From positions 1 to 64,000 of the forward strand of contig JAUJON010000001.1 of the NCBI GenBank assembly GCA_030447595.1: a DNA stretch of 64,000 nucleotides, read 5' to 3'. Positions within the stretch are counted from its first letter, which is position 1, and each line of letters opens with the position of its first letter. This document shows, piece by piece, positions 46,667 through 58,901 of the stretch. The notes beneath the pieces are model-generated. The model searched no databases and was not told the origin of the DNA. It worked only from the letters and a program-made list of their open reading frames with translations. The position numbers and the translations under genes were made by a program. This DNA is from Thermosynechococcaceae cyanobacterium YX3bin19. GTDB taxonomy: Bacteria > Cyanobacteriota > Cyanobacteriia > Thermosynechococcales > Thermosynechococcaceae.

Positions 46667-49151
46667 ATGCAAACTTCAAAGGAGAACGCTCAAGCCTCTA
46701 CTAATAATCCCACTGCCAGACTGGGTACGACTGCAGCGGGCGCTAGCTGCTGAAGCAACGAGAGGTTTCGCGGACGTAGTGGGGAAACAGCATCGGTTTA
46801 GTGAATTTCTCAGCTTGAGTTTTGCCCAACCCCACCCGAGGGTTTATCCTCAGCCGATCAGTGTCGCTGGCGAGAGATAACAGTTCGGTTCGCCCGTTAT
46901 CCAGAGTTAGCAATCTCTCAGAGACAGCATTTAGTGGCTGATACCCGGCGATTTCTCTACCAGAGTGCAGCAGGCATTAGGGCACAGGAGCCAACCAGAC
47001 TTAGAACCAGCAACTCGCACAACCTGTACCCGCCCGTTCGGGGTTTCGGGGTCTGTATCCCTGAGCAGTCCCTGACAGATCTAGCTGGAATTGGCCCTCG
47101 CAGTGGAGAGCGGCTTGCCAGGCTTGGCCTCTGTACTGTAAGAGACCTACTTTATTACTATCCCCGGGACCACATTGACTATGCGCGTCAGTTCAGTATT
47201 CGGGACCTGGTGGCTGGAGAAACGGTTACTCTCGTAGCGACCGTACGTCGCTGCAACTGCTTCAGCAGCCCGCGCAATCCAAAGCTGACTATTTTTGAGC
47301 TGGTACTCAAGGATTACACAGGTCAGATTAAACTCAGTCGCTTCTTTGCCGGTCACCGCTATCGGGGTCGCGGCTGGCAAGAGCAACAAAAGCGCCTTTA
47401 TCCCCCTGGAGCTGTAGTTGCTGCTTCTGGCCTCGTGAAGGAGAGTAAGCACGGCATCACCCTTGAAAACCCAGAACTGGAGGTTTTACAGCACTCAGGA
47501 GAGGCGATTGATTCCACAAAGGTAGGTCGGGTTGTCCCCATTTATTCCCTCACTGGGGGTTGAACCAAATGTAGTCCGGCGGGCGGTTATAGCAGCACTG
47601 CCGGCTGTAGCCACCTCAGGAAGCCCTGCCGGTGTCCCTGCGCCAGCGGTATGCCGTGATTGAGATTTCCCAGGCGATCGCCCAGACCACTTTCCACCGG
47701 ACAGTCAAGCCTTAAACGCGGCGCGCCGTCGACTGGTATTTGATGAATTTTTCTACCTACAGTTAGGACTGCTGAAACGCCGCCAGCAGCAGCGGCAGTC
47801 TCAGTCTAGTGTCGTACTGGCACCCCAGGGACAGATGATTGATCGCTTCTACCAACTGCTGCCCTTTGCCCTTACCCAGGCGCAGCAGCGTGTCGTCAAT
47901 GATATCCTCAGGGACCTCAACTCACCCGCTCCGATGAACCGGCTTGTCCAGGGGGATGTGGGCTCCGGGAAAACTGTCGTTGCGGTGATTGCGATGATAG
48001 CGGCGATCCAGGCGGGCTACCAGGCAGCGCTCATGGCCCCAACAGAGGTGCTGGCAGAGCAGCACTATCGCAAGCTGGTGAGCTGGTTTAATCAACTACA
48101 TTTGCCCGTAGAGCTGCTGACGGGTTCCACAAAAATTGCCAAACGCCGGCAAATTCACTCCCAATTACAAACTGGAGAACTGCCTATTTTAGTTGGCACC
48201 CATGCCCTGATTCAAGACACTGTAGAGTTTGCCCATCTTGGCTTGGTGGTGATTGATGAACAACACCGCTTTGGGGTGCAGCAGCGAGCTCGCCTGCAGC
48301 AGAAGGGAGAACACCCCCACGTCCTGACCATGACAGCGACACCGATTCCGCGAACGTTGGCCTTGACCCTCCATGGGGAACTGGATGTCAGTCAGATTGA
48401 TGAGCTGCCCCCTGGACGCCGGCCGATTCAGACCACTATTTTGCAAAAAGGTGACCGTCCCCGTGCCTATGACATGATCCGTCGGGAGGTGTCTCAAGGC
48501 CGGCAGGTTTACGTGGTGTTACCACTAGTTGCTGAGTCAGAAAAACTGGACCTGCGATCGGCAATTGACGAGCATCAACGGCTGCAAGAAAGTGTGTTTC
48601 CCCAATTTAAGGTAGGGTTGCTCCACGGACGGATGACCTCAGCCGAAAAAGACGAGGCAATTAACTCATTCCGGGATGGCGAAGTCCAGATTTTGGTGTC
48701 CACCACTGTGGTCGAGGTTGGCGTAGATATTCCTAATGCAACCGTGATGCTAATTGAACATGCAGAACGCTTTGGCTTATCCCAACTGCACCAACTGCGG
48801 GGGCGGGTCGGGCGGGGAGCCAGCCAGTCCTACTGCCTGCTGTTGAATAGTTCCCAGGCGGAAACAGCACGCCAGCGTCTGAAAGTCCTGGAGCAGTCTC
48901 AAGATGGCTTTTTTATTGCCGAAATGGACATGCGCTTTCGTGGTCCCGGCGAAGTGCTAGGCGTGCGCCAGTCAGGACTGCCGGATTTTGCCCTGGCCAG
49001 CTTGGTAGAAGATCAAGAAGTTTTGGAACTGGCACGGGAAGCAGCAGAAAAAGTCATGGCTAAAAACGAGACTCTGGAGCGCTGGCCTTTGATCAAAGCA
49101 GAACTCCAATACCGCTACCAGCGGTTGATGGGCGGGGCGATTTTAACGTGA
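46667..49151 (+). pseudogene. recG: ATP-dependent DNA helicase RecG, multiply frameshifted
   Basis: LTDLAGIGPRSGERLARLGLCTVRDLLYYYPRDHIDY; later frame LVQGDVGSGKTVVAVIAMIAAIQAGYQAALMAPTEVLAEQH...VIDEQHRFGVQQR...TATPIPRTLALTLHGELD; stop codons and frame changes between 47563 and 47835 and near 46725. Confidence 0.92.
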
Positions 49152-49461
49152 TTCCTCAAAAGATTTTCGCTCCCTGGTATCAGAGGGCATTATAGGAACA
49201 ACTCTCTCAGCTTGTATTGTGCCCAGATTCCGCAAGCCCGCTGTAAGCAGTTGCTAATTTTCCAGCCTCAAATCAACAGGTAGTATCGACCACAAGCTGA
49301 GCCTAACTCCTACTGGGCCAAGGGTGGACAAACACTCTTCTTCCTTAAGTTATCAGGAATGGCTTCGTGGTTCAAAAAATATGGATTTAAACACAGGCTT
49401 AATAGCTAAGCTTGCTAGTAGACCCTCTACTGAAGCAGACACGGAGGCGTAGAAGGAAGCT

Positions 49462-50130
49462 ATGACTATCAAGGTGATTGGTGCAGGTTATGGACGCACA
49501 GGCACACTTTCGCTGAAATCAGCCCTGGAAACGTTGGGGTTTGGGAAGTGCTACCACATGATTGAGTTGCTGCAAAACCCTGGTGGGGTCGAATTCTGGG
49601 AAGCCGCTAGCCAAGGAAAACCCATCAACTGGAAAGCTCTGTTCCAGGGTTACCAGGCCATTGTTGATTTTCCCGGCTGTTCTTTTTATCAGGACCTGAT
49701 GCAGTACTATCCCGATGCCAAGGTCGTGTTGACAGTGCGGGACCCGCAGGCATGGTACGAGAGTTCGTTGAACACAATTTATAAAGCAGGTCCTCAAGGG
49801 ATTCAGAAGTTGCTGATAACCTTGCAGCTTCCGTTTTCAGCAAAGCTCAGGCGAGTTATGCGCGTCTTCCGCCTAGCCGACCAGGTGTATTGGCGGGGTG
49901 AGTTCCAAGGCAGGTTCCAGGACAAGGAATACGCAATTGAATGCTTTCAGCAGCACATTGAAGAAGTCAAGCGGGTTGTGCCTGTAGAGCAGCTCTTGGT
50001 GTATGAGGTGAAGGAGGGATGGGAACCGTTGTGTGGCTTCCTTGATGTGCCCGCTCCCCTAGGTGAGCCGTTTCCCCGCCTCAATGAGCGAGAGACCTTC
50101 GGTCAGATGCCACAACAGCTGATGCAATAA
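49462..50130 (+). CDS. Sulfotransferase family protein
   Basis: VIGAGYGRTGTLSLKSALETLGFGKCYHM and VVLTVRDPQAWYES. Confidence 0.8.
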   Translation: MTIKVIGAGYGRTGTLSLKSALETLGFGKCYHMIELLQNPGGVEFWEAASQGKPINWKALFQGYQAIVDFPGCSFYQDLMQYYPDAKVVLTVRDPQAWYESSLNTIYKAGPQGIQKLLITLQLPFSAKLRRVMRVFRLADQVYWRGEFQGRFQDKEYAIECFQQHIEEVKRVVPVEQLLVYEVKEGWEPLCGFLDVPAPLGEPFPRLNERETFGQMPQQLMQ

Positions 50131-50299
50131 ACCAATGCTGCAATCAACATTAAGAATCTCGCTGTAGAGCATTCAGTGAGTAAAGCTTGTGGGGTCCGAT
50201 GCAATAACTTTGATAGAGCAGTGAGGCAGGTAGGCTCTTATCTGCTTAGATCTGAGACGGTAAGCTACTCTTGTTTTTATGGATATCTAAATCTACCTC

Positions 50300-51091
50300 A
50301 TGGCAGTAACAGTTCAGCAACTCCTGCAACACAAGCAGCAAGGTCGGCCCATTGTTGCCCTGACTGCCTGGGATTATGCTTTGGCTCAAGTAGTCGATCA
50401 GGCTGGCGTTGACATTGTGCTGGTTGGAGACTCCCTGGCAATGGTAGCTCTGGGGTATGAAACCACTCTGCCGGTAAACTTGGATGAGATGCTGCATCAC
50501 GCTAGGGCAGTGCGGCGAGGAGTGCAGCACGCTTTAGTAGTCTGCGACCTGCCATTTTTAAGTTACCAGGAAAGCTTTCAACAGGCATTGCACTCTGCAG
50601 GCCGGGTGCTCAAGGAAACAGGAGCCCAGGCCGTTAAGTTAGAAGGGGGCTATCCGGCAATGGCGGAAATTGTCAGCCGTCTGGTGCAAACGGGAATCCC
50701 CGTCATGGGCCATGTGGGTCTAACGCCCCAGGCTGTGCATCAACTAGGGGGATATCGCAAGCAGGGAAAATCATCCGAAACAGCAGAGAAAATTATCGCT
50801 GAGGCGATCGCCTTGGAGCAGGCAGGAGCATTTGCGATCGTTCTGGAGCACATTCCCGCAGAGTTAGCCTTACAGATCACGCAAAAACTGAATATTCCGA
50901 CAATTGGAATTGGTGCGGGACCCCACTGTGATGGTCAAGTGTTGGTCACGGCTGACTTACTGGGGCTTTCTCAGTGGCAGCCACCCTTTGCTAAGTCCTA
51001 CACCAACCTCCGGCAGGAGATTACCCAGGCGGTGCAGCAATTTAGCGCGGAAGTGCGAGGCCACCAGTTTCCTGATCCAGGAGTAAAATAG
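50300..51091 (+). CDS. panB: 3-methyl-2-oxobutanoate hydroxymethyltransferase
   Basis: [55 protein letters not shown]. Confidence 0.96.
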   Translation: MAVTVQQLLQHKQQGRPIVALTAWDYALAQVVDQAGVDIVLVGDSLAMVALGYETTLPVNLDEMLHHARAVRRGVQHALVVCDLPFLSYQESFQQALHSAGRVLKETGAQAVKLEGGYPAMAEIVSRLVQTGIPVMGHVGLTPQAVHQLGGYRKQGKSSETAEKIIAEAIALEQAGAFAIVLEHIPAELALQITQKLNIPTIGIGAGPHCDGQVLVTADLLGLSQWQPPFAKSYTNLRQEITQAVQQFSAEVRGHQFPDPGVK

Positions 51092-51343
51092 CGTTTCAGG
51101 AACACTAGTCACACCTGCATAGGTAGGGAGATTGGCACTCGCCCACCCATCAAGGAGTTGAGACTGAATTCTCGGTCATGCTGTTCTAACCACTTACCTT
51201 TGAAGCGTCACGCTGTGAGGTCAAAGCCTGAAATTTTGCAATTGTCGCTTGGATGGCGAGGCGGAGGGAGGAGCGATCGCGGAGCCAGTGATCAACCCCG
51301 GTAGACAGTTTAGATTAAATAACAGCGCCAATTCCCATCCCCA

Positions 51344-51721
51344 ATGCAGTATCCTCTAGAAACCCTTCAACGGGCAAAGCAAGCCATACGCTGTAGCCCC
51401 TTCCAGATGCACCTATTTGCAACTATGCGATTCAAAAGTGTTGCTCTACAGGAAATTTCTGGCCAAACAGGGGTGCAGAAACAGTACACCCAGCGTTCAA
51501 TCTCTGAGCTGGTTGCTGAAAATACGCTACTTTGGCTCATTCAAGTTGGAGTTCTCCGTCGGGAAGTGGATGGGCAAGGACTGACTGACAGCTTTCGCCT
51601 CACCCCCTTGGGCCGCCAGTTGATGGATCAATGGCAAGACCAGCAGAATACTTGGGCTCCCCCTTCTTTGAAAGATCGCCTGCAAAACGGCTGTCGTCGC
51701 TGGCTGCGGCTCCCCGGATAA
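51344..51721 (+). CDS. Small conserved cyanobacterial protein (Npun_F0494-like)
   Basis: 125 aa, winged-helix-like; abuts cobQ start. Confidence 0.5.
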   Translation: MQYPLETLQRAKQAIRCSPFQMHLFATMRFKSVALQEISGQTGVQKQYTQRSISELVAENTLLWLIQVGVLRREVDGQGLTDSFRLTPLGRQLMDQWQDQQNTWAPPSLKDRLQNGCRRWLRLPG

Positions 51722-53161
51722 ATGACAAACGCTTTAATGGTCGTAGGAACCACCTCCCATGCTGGGAAATCTCTGCTGACGGCGGCGATCTGTCGCATCT
51801 TGGCCCGTCAGGGTTGGCGGGTTGCGCCATTTAAAGGGCAAAATATGGCCTTGAATGCCTACGTCACGGCCCGTGGCGATGAAATGGGTCATGCTCAGGC
51901 AGTACAAGCCTGGGCTGCCGGGGTGGAGCCAGTGGTAGACATGAACCCGATTTTGCTAAAGCCTCAGGGAGACATGACCTCCCAAGTGATTCTGAACGGT
52001 AAAGCTGTGGGCAAGGTGGGTGCTGCTGATTACTACAAACAGTACTTTGATGTCGGCTGGCAAGCAATTCAAGCGGCACTACAGCGTTTGAGCCAGGACT
52101 TTGACTGGATTGTCTGTGAGGGTGCGGGCAGTCCCGCAGAGATCAACCTCAAGCATCGGGACTTGACAAATATGCGTGTAGCAAAATACTTGAATGCTCC
52201 CACTCTCCTGGTAGTCGATATTGATCGAGGCGGGGCTTTTGCCCACGTGGTGGGTACCCTGGAACTCCTGGATCCTGAGGAACGAGCTTTAATTCGAGGT
52301 GTAATTATTAATAAGTTCCGGGGCCAGCGATCGCTGCTTCAACCTGGCATTACCTGGTTAGAAGAACGTACTGGCATTCCAGTGGTGGGTGTTATCCCCT
52401 GGCTAGAGCATGCCTTTCCCGCCGAAGACTCCCTGGATTTGTTTGACCGTCGGTCCAATGCCAAGGGGGACCTTAACATTGCGGTGATCCGCCTGCCCCG
52501 AATTGCTAACTTCACAGATTTTGATCCCCTAGAAGCTGAGGCCACAGTCAATCTTCGCTACCTCAGTCCTCACCAATCCCTTGGTGAACCTGATGCCGTG
52601 ATTATTCCCGGTTCTAAGACAACGCCTGCCGATTTGGTAACACTGCAGGCCACGGGCATGGCCACGCAGCTACAGAACTACGCAGCAGCAGGTGGCACGA
52701 TTATCGGCATCTGCGGTGGCTTGCAAATGCTAGGGCAGACTGTGAGTGATCCAGAGGGGCTAGAAGGGACAGCCGGAGAGTACAGCGGTCTTGGCCTTCT
52801 ACCTTTAGAAACGGTGATTACCCCTGAGAAAGTTACCCGTCAACGGCAGGCGATCGCCCTGTATCCCCAAAAACTCTTGGTAACTGGCTATGAAATCCAT
52901 CAGGGCCGGACCACGATACTCGAAAACCTCCCGCCCCTTTTTGAGGATCCGAGCCTCGGCATTGCCAGCCGTAACCAATCTGTCTGGGGCACCTATCTTC
53001 ATGGACTCTTTGATAACGGTGCTTGGCGGCGAACTTGGCTCAATCAACTGCGGCAGCGGCAAGGCCTGAAGCCTTTACCAATAGACATTGCCAACTACCC
53101 AGAGCAGCGCTCAATATTGCTAGATGCGGTAACAGATGTCGTTGCCGCCCATCTGGACTGA
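51722..53161 (+). CDS. cobQ: Cobyric acid synthase
   Basis: LMVVGTTSHAGKSLLTAAICRIL; KGQNMALNA; GICGGLQMLG; GYEIHQGRT. Confidence 0.96.
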   Translation: MTNALMVVGTTSHAGKSLLTAAICRILARQGWRVAPFKGQNMALNAYVTARGDEMGHAQAVQAWAAGVEPVVDMNPILLKPQGDMTSQVILNGKAVGKVGAADYYKQYFDVGWQAIQAALQRLSQDFDWIVCEGAGSPAEINLKHRDLTNMRVAKYLNAPTLLVVDIDRGGAFAHVVGTLELLDPEERALIRGVIINKFRGQRSLLQPGITWLEERTGIPVVGVIPWLEHAFPAEDSLDLFDRRSNAKGDLNIAVIRLPRIANFTDFDPLEAEATVNLRYLSPHQSLGEPDAVIIPGSKTTPADLVTLQATGMATQLQNYAAAGGTIIGICGGLQMLGQTVSDPEGLEGTAGEYSGLGLLPLETVITPEKVTRQRQAIALYPQKLLVTGYEIHQGRTTILENLPPLFEDPSLGIASRNQSVWGTYLHGLFDNGAWRRTWLNQLRQRQGLKPLPIDIANYPEQRSILLDAVTDVVAAHLD

Positions 53162-53373
53162 ATTCCCCTCATGAAAGCTGCCAAACCTAGCCTCATGGTC
53201 TAGAACCTACTCCAATACCTCAAACGAGTGAGCTAAAATCGCAGGTCAAGCCTCTGTGTCCGGACTGTCTTTGTTGCTTAACGATCCAGCTCACCAGACA
53301 ACTCAAAACTTTTGGACATCGCCTATTCGTTGGCTAGCTGTTCCCCACTCACAACATCCAGGGTCGAGCTGTA

Positions 53374-53970
53374 GTGTACCATCGGGGAAACCGCTGTAGA
53401 GTTAATTCTGGCGGTAACTGCAACCTACTTGCTAAGACGAGGAAGAGTCCCTTGACGAATGAAGCTTCATCAGTAGTCACTGTTTATACGGACGGTGGGT
53501 GTATCGGCAATCCAGGGCCGGGCGGTTGGGCGGCTATTTTGCAATTTGGCCCTCATTGTCGAGAAATTAGTGGCCGGTTTCGCGAAACGACCAATAACCG
53601 CATGGAACTGCAGGCAGCGATCGCCGCCTTAGAGAGTTTGCAGCGTCCCTGCCAGGTGAAGCTCTATACCGATAGTACCTATGTACGAAACGGTATCACG
53701 CAATGGGTCCAGACTTGGCAACGGAACGGCTGGCGGACCGCAGGCCGGAAACCTGTCAAAAATAAGGACTTGTGGCAGCGCTTGCTCGTCGCGATCGCAC
53801 GGCACCAGCCTGCTGGCGGTATAACCTGGATCTGGGTTAAAGGCCACGCCGGCCATCAATACAATGAAGCGGTGGACCGACTGGCGAATCAGGCAGCCCG
53901 CAGCGTCACCCCCGCAGATCCGCTGGATCGAGTCGGCTCTGAGTTCGGCACCACAACCAGTGTCGGCTAA
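53374..53970 (+). CDS. rnhA: Ribonuclease HI (start probably around 53454)
   Basis: [60 protein letters not shown]. Confidence 0.92.
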   Translation: MYHRGNRCRVNSGGNCNLLAKTRKSPLTNEASSVVTVYTDGGCIGNPGPGGWAAILQFGPHCREISGRFRETTNNRMELQAAIAALESLQRPCQVKLYTDSTYVRNGITQWVQTWQRNGWRTAGRKPVKNKDLWQRLLVAIARHQPAGGITWIWVKGHAGHQYNEAVDRLANQAARSVTPADPLDRVGSEFGTTTSVG

Positions 53971-54098
53971 CGCAATGCTTCATCTTTGGCTACCGAGATT
54001 TCTAATAATCCATTTTTTGCTGTGTCTGTGAAGTTATCAGCGCCGGGTGTCCTAGACTCAGAAAGGACGATTATCTGGCGCTGCAAGGGAGCAAGCCT

Positions 54099-55904
54099 AT
54101 GCGACTCACTCAAATGCTCTTTGTCACACTGCGGGAAAACCCGGTGGAAGCGGAAATTCCTAGCCATAAATTACTATTGCGGGCTGGCTACATTCGCCGC
54201 ATTGGTAGCGGGATTTATGTCTACCTACCTCTGATGTGGCGGGTGCTGCAAAAAGTCTCCCAGATTGTCCGGGAAGAAATGAATGCAACCGGGGCCCAAG
54301 AGTGTTTATTACCGCAGCTGCAGCCTGCAGAACTATGGCAAGAATCCGGACGCTGGCATACCTATACTCAAGCGGAGGGCATTATGTTTGCGCTCCAGGA
54401 TCGCCAGGAGCGTAAACTCGGACTGGGGCCCACTCATGAGGAAGTGATCACCGCGATCGCCCGCGACATGCTCCGCTCTTACCGCCAGTTACCCCTCCAG
54501 CTTTACCAAATCCAAAGCAAGTTCCGCGACGAGATCCGGCCCCGATTTGGTCTGCTGCGGGGACGAGAATTCATTATGAAGGATGGTTACTCCTTTCATA
54601 GCGATATTGAAAGTCTGCAGCAAACCTATGCCCGGATGCACCAAGCCTACAGCAATATCCTGCAGCGGTGCGGTTTGGCCTTTCGCTCAGTCCAGGCTGA
54701 TCCAGGTGCCATTGGCGGAGCGGGTTCAGAGGAGTTTATGGTCCTGGCTGAGGCTGGGGAAGATGAGGTGCTCTACAGCGAGGATGGACAGTACGCCGCC
54801 AACGTTGAAAAAGCAATTTCTCTCGCTTCACCCCCGCAGCCATCGCCCTTTACTACCTATGAAAGGCGGGCAACGCCGGGAACAGAAACCATCGAGCAGG
54901 TCTGTCAACTGCTGCAGTGCTCCCCGACCCAGGTGGTCAAAAATGTGCTTTACCAGGCTAGATACGACAGCGGCGTGATGGTGTTGGTACTCGTCAGTAT
55001 CCGGGGTGATCAAGATATCAATGAGGTGAAGCTGCAAAATGAGCTGATGCAGTTAGCAGCACAGTACGGCAGCAAAACAATCTTGACCTTAGAAATTCCA
55101 GACGCCAAAGCCCAGCAGCTTTGGGCAACGAAGCCCCTGCCTCTAGGCTATATGGCTCCTGATATCGAAAATGACTACATCAAACCCGCTAAAAACCTGT
55201 CTCTAGAGTTCTTGCGGTTGGTAGACAAGACGGCTGTTGATCTGCAGCATTATGTCACGGGTGCCAACGAAGTCGGCTACCATGTCGTCGGGGCTAACTG
55301 GGGTGATCCTTTTCGCTTGCCCGAGCGCGTTGTGGATATCCGCAAAGCGAAGCCCGGCGATCGCGCTGTGCATGACGAAACCCAACGCCTTCAGAGCGCC
55401 AGGGGCATTGAAATTGGGCACATCTTTCAGTTAGGGACAAAGTATTCCCAGGCTATGGGAGCGACCTATACGAATGAGCAGGGTGAGGAGGTACCACTGG
55501 TAATGGGCTGTTACGGTGTTGGCGTATCCCGCCTAGCCCAGGCTGCAGTGGAGCAGTCCTACGATAAAAATGGCATCATTTGGCCCTTGGCGATCGCCCC
55601 CTACCAGGCAATTATCACCATTCCCAATGTGGCTGACTCTGCCCAGGTGAGTGCTGGCGAGAAACTGTACACAGAACTGAACCAAGCCGGGATTGAAACC
55701 TTACTAGACGACCGCAATGAACGGGCCGGGGTTAAGTTTAAAGATGCGGACTTGATCGGCATCCCCTACCGGATTGTTACCGGGCGATCGCTAAGCGTTG
55801 GCAAAGTTGAAGTCGTATCACGAGCTAGCGGACAGTCTCAGGAACTGCTTTTAGAGGAAGTAGCATCCACCCTGAAGCAGTGGATTGAGCAAGCCCTTGC
55901 CTGA
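54099..55904 (+). CDS. proS: Prolyl-tRNA synthetase
   Basis: 601 aa; [51 protein letters not shown]. Confidence 0.97.
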   Translation: MRLTQMLFVTLRENPVEAEIPSHKLLLRAGYIRRIGSGIYVYLPLMWRVLQKVSQIVREEMNATGAQECLLPQLQPAELWQESGRWHTYTQAEGIMFALQDRQERKLGLGPTHEEVITAIARDMLRSYRQLPLQLYQIQSKFRDEIRPRFGLLRGREFIMKDGYSFHSDIESLQQTYARMHQAYSNILQRCGLAFRSVQADPGAIGGAGSEEFMVLAEAGEDEVLYSEDGQYAANVEKAISLASPPQPSPFTTYERRATPGTETIEQVCQLLQCSPTQVVKNVLYQARYDSGVMVLVLVSIRGDQDINEVKLQNELMQLAAQYGSKTILTLEIPDAKAQQLWATKPLPLGYMAPDIENDYIKPAKNLSLEFLRLVDKTAVDLQHYVTGANEVGYHVVGANWGDPFRLPERVVDIRKAKPGDRAVHDETQRLQSARGIEIGHIFQLGTKYSQAMGATYTNEQGEEVPLVMGCYGVGVSRLAQAAVEQSYDKNGIIWPLAIAPYQAIITIPNVADSAQVSAGEKLYTELNQAGIETLLDDRNERAGVKFKDADLIGIPYRIVTGRSLSVGKVEVVSRASGQSQELLLEEVASTLKQWIEQALA

Positions 55905-56158
55905 GGCACCTGCTGTAGCCGCCAACGAGCTGGGTCCTGCTAAGAACCTCCCGTTTCATATCCTGTACAACACGCTAGCAGCACCCAGCTCGTACAATTG
56001 AGATAATTTCTGGTGTCAGGTAATGAGGCATGTATTGCTTACACCCTTTTCTAAGTGACATTTGACTGACGGTTTTGAAAGAATAGCCCGTTGCCAACGT
56101 AGTGAACAAGAGAGTTCCTCACACCCTTTGTTCCAGCCTTTAATCTAGGATTTCGGTC

Positions 56159-56834
56159 ATGAAACAACAATCCGATCGCAGCATCCCCCTCAGTGTCGTC
56201 ACTCAGTAAAGATCTCAACAGCGTAGAGGAGGGCAAGAGCGCTTCGAGAGTTGGAGCTTTCGCTGGGTTTCTCGGCGCTGATTTTAGCGGTAGGTGGTGC
56301 CACTGCCTGGTGGACCTTAACCAGCACCCAACCGAATCCCTCCGCAACACCGCCAGTGGCTCAATCAACCGCCTCTAGCTCCCCCGCTCCAGCTACCGGG
56401 GAAAAGGTCGAAATTTACTGGCTTCAGCCGAATAATGCTGAGATCAAGCTTGCCCCGATGGTGATCGCGCTTGATCCAGCAAACTCCTCTCCTAGTGCAA
56501 TTTTAGAAGCTGCAACTGAACAATTGTTAGCAGGTCCCACAGACCCAGCTGTAACCACGACTATCCCTCAAGGTACAAAGCTGAACTCCTTGGAGGTTAA
56601 GCCAGATGGCGTTCACGTAGATCTATCAAAAGAATTTACGGAGAGGGTGGTGGGAGTGCCTCAATGCAGGGGCGAGTTGCTCAAGTTCTTTATACAGCAA
56701 CGAGTTTAGAGCCAGGGGCAAAAGTCTGGCTGGCAGTAGACGGACAGCTGCTAGAGACTTTAGGTGGTGAAGGATTACTACTTGAGCAGCCAATGACGCG
56801 ACAAAACTTTAAGGAGAATTTCTCACTCAGCTAG
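56159..56834 (+). pseudogene. GerMN-domain lipoprotein, frameshifted at both ends
   Basis: VEIYWLQPNNAEIKLAPMV...ATEQLLAGPTDPAVTTTIPQGTKLNSLEVKPDGVHVDLSKEF in 56251-56709; shifted frame continues SMQGRVAQVLYTATSLEPGAKVWLAVDGQLLETLGGEGLLLEQPMTRQNFKENFSLS*; start MKQQSDRSIPLSVVTQ*. Confidence 0.8.
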
Positions 56835-57194
56835 GCTACTTCCTGCTATCAACAGGACTGAGATGGGGAGGGAATGGGGACGTTGTTCCTGATCAGCGAG
56901 ATTTAGATGCTGATAAACCATGCTACAGAGCTCAAAAATTAGGTCGTCTTCAACGCTGTAGTAAGCTGAAGTGCCTTGCCGGCGACAACTCAAAATCCCT
57001 GCCTGTAGCATTAATTTTAAGTGTTTAGAAACATTTGCCTGGCTCGTTTCACTGGCTTCTACAAGATCCTGTACACGTTTCTCACCATCTCGCAATAAAT
57101 CTAACAGCTGCAGACGCATGGGTTGACCCAAAATGCTGAAGTACTCGGCCAGTTGCGGCATAGGTTCTTGAGACACGGGCTTAGCTGACTCCAT
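56823..57194 (-). CDS. ArsR/SmtB-family transcriptional regulator
   Basis: LGQPMRLQLLDLLRDGEKRVQDLVEASETSQANVSKHLKLMLQAGILSCRRQG winged-helix. Confidence 0.85.
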   Translation of the reverse strand: MESAKPVSQEPMPQLAEYFSILGQPMRLQLLDLLRDGEKRVQDLVEASETSQANVSKHLKLMLQAGILSCRRQGTSAYYSVEDDLIFELCSMVYQHLNLADQEQRPHSLPISVLLIAGSSLAE

Positions 57195-57391
57195 CAGGCT
57201 CTAATGACTAAACAACAGCTTCCCCCGTATAGTTATGCAGATTCTAGAGATAGTATTAGCGTTAAATCTTTGACATCTCTCGAAATAGAGACCCAAAATC
57301 CTACAGCAGCTATTCCCTTGCGTGAATCATATTTCCAACAACTTTTCCTAGTAAAACCTTACCTGAGATGATCCTAGCCTGTAATTACCGT

Positions 57392-57847
57392 TCATGAGCT
57401 AGAAACTCGCATGAGGGGCTGGCCGTACTCAACTGGCTCGCCGTTCTGGACTAAGATTTCGGTAATCCGGCCGTCCACCTCAGCCTCGATTTCATTCATG
57501 AGTTTCATGGCTTCGATAATACAAACGGCTTGCCCGCGAGTGATGATGTCATCTACCTCAACAAAGGGAGACTCATCCGGGGTAGGGGAGCGATAGAAGG
57601 TTCCTACCATGGGTGAGACAATCTCGATTCCTTTCTTGGTAAGGGTTACAGGGGCAGGTTCACTGCTGAGACTTGTAGATGGGCTACTGGTAGCAGTGGG
57701 TTGGATGGCAGGGAGTGTGGCTTCCCGCAGGCGTTCTCCTTTGCGGATGGTCAGTTCAAAATCGTTGCTTTTGAGCGTCAGCTCAGCAATGTCTGTCTGG
57801 CTCAGAATTGCTAGTAACTCACGTAGTTCATTGAGATCAAGTTGCAC
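57392..57847 (-). CDS. accB: Biotin carboxyl carrier protein of acetyl-CoA carboxylase
   Basis: [19 protein letters not shown] biotinyl motif. Confidence 0.95.
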   Translation of the reverse strand: MQLDLNELRELLAILSQTDIAELTLKSNDFELTIRKGERLREATLPAIQPTATSSPSTSLSSEPAPVTLTKKGIEIVSPMVGTFYRSPTPDESPFVEVDDIITRGQAVCIIEAMKLMNEIEAEVDGRITEILVQNGEPVEYGQPLMRVSSS

Positions 57848-57862
57848 AATTCTTCTAGCTCC

Positions 57863-58420
57863 CTATTCTCGGCCTTGATAAGAATCTGTGCGTGTATCAA
57901 CTTTGATCCGCTCACCCACAGTAATAAATAGAGGAACCATCACCTGAGCCCCGGTTTCCACGATCGCGGGTTTCGTTCCACCGGTAGCGGTATCGCCTTT
58001 GACCCCTGGATCGGTTTGGGTCACCTCCAGAACAACGGAAGTAGGTAGTTCGACTTCGATAACCTGTTCACCCCAGCGGATAACGTTGACCTCCATGCCT
58101 TCTTTGATGTATTTGACGCGATCACCTATCTGAGCGGCGCTGAGCCGAGATTCCTCATAGGTTTCCATATCCATAAAGACTAATTGGTCAGCCTCTTTGT
58201 AGGTATGCTGCATGGTACTTTTTTCCAGGTTTGCTTGGGGTACGGTTTCTCCCGCTCGGAAGGTTCGCTCTACCACGTTGCCGGTTTGAGCATTCTTTAA
58301 CTTTGTGCGGACAAACGCAGCTCCCTTACCTGGCTTAACGTGGAGGAACTCTACCACTCGCCATACTCCTCCGTCTAATTCAATGCTGACGCCGGGGCGA
58401 AAGTCATTACTGGAAATCAT
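57863..58420 (-). CDS. efp: Elongation factor P
   Basis: [43 protein letters not shown]. Confidence 0.97.
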   Translation of the reverse strand: MISSNDFRPGVSIELDGGVWRVVEFLHVKPGKGAAFVRTKLKNAQTGNVVERTFRAGETVPQANLEKSTMQHTYKEADQLVFMDMETYEESRLSAAQIGDRVKYIKEGMEVNVIRWGEQVIEVELPTSVVLEVTQTDPGVKGDTATGGTKPAIVETGAQVMVPLFITVGERIKVDTRTDSYQGRE

Positions 58421-58901
58421 AAGTCTTGATAGGCAATAATCAGCAACTCATTTTACAGCGGTTTACACAACGGTACATCACCGCTTAACCCTGGGGTACT
58501 CAAATTTCGGCACCGCTGCTTGAGACGATCTTAAAAATAGGACCGTAAACAGAATTGCAGGCCACTAGATGTTCCAGCGCTGCCTAGAAGATTCTCAGTG
58601 AAAGTATTTCTGGTTTTTTACTGCTGGCCCTCTTGCTAGACCCACCCCAGTAAAGCAGGAAGAAGATTGTCAAAAATCTGTACTTTTATGAAAAGAAGCA
58701 ATTTGCTAAAAATTAAGTTAGCTTAAGTGCCTATCAAAGCTAGGGTTATCTGCCTAGCCCCTATTTGCTTTAGCGATTCGAGCGCATTTCATCTCTAAGT
58801 CCTGTACTAAGCTACCTTAGATGTTGTGGGTTTGTCCACGCTCCAAATCCAAAACGGCTTGAGCGCTCAATTTACTGGCAGGACTAAGGAACGATGACGA
58901 C

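Noticed and set aside
51092-51343. Cobalamin riboswitch before the cobQ cluster
   Set aside because: No B12-box-like sequence recognised, and a separate gene precedes cobQ.
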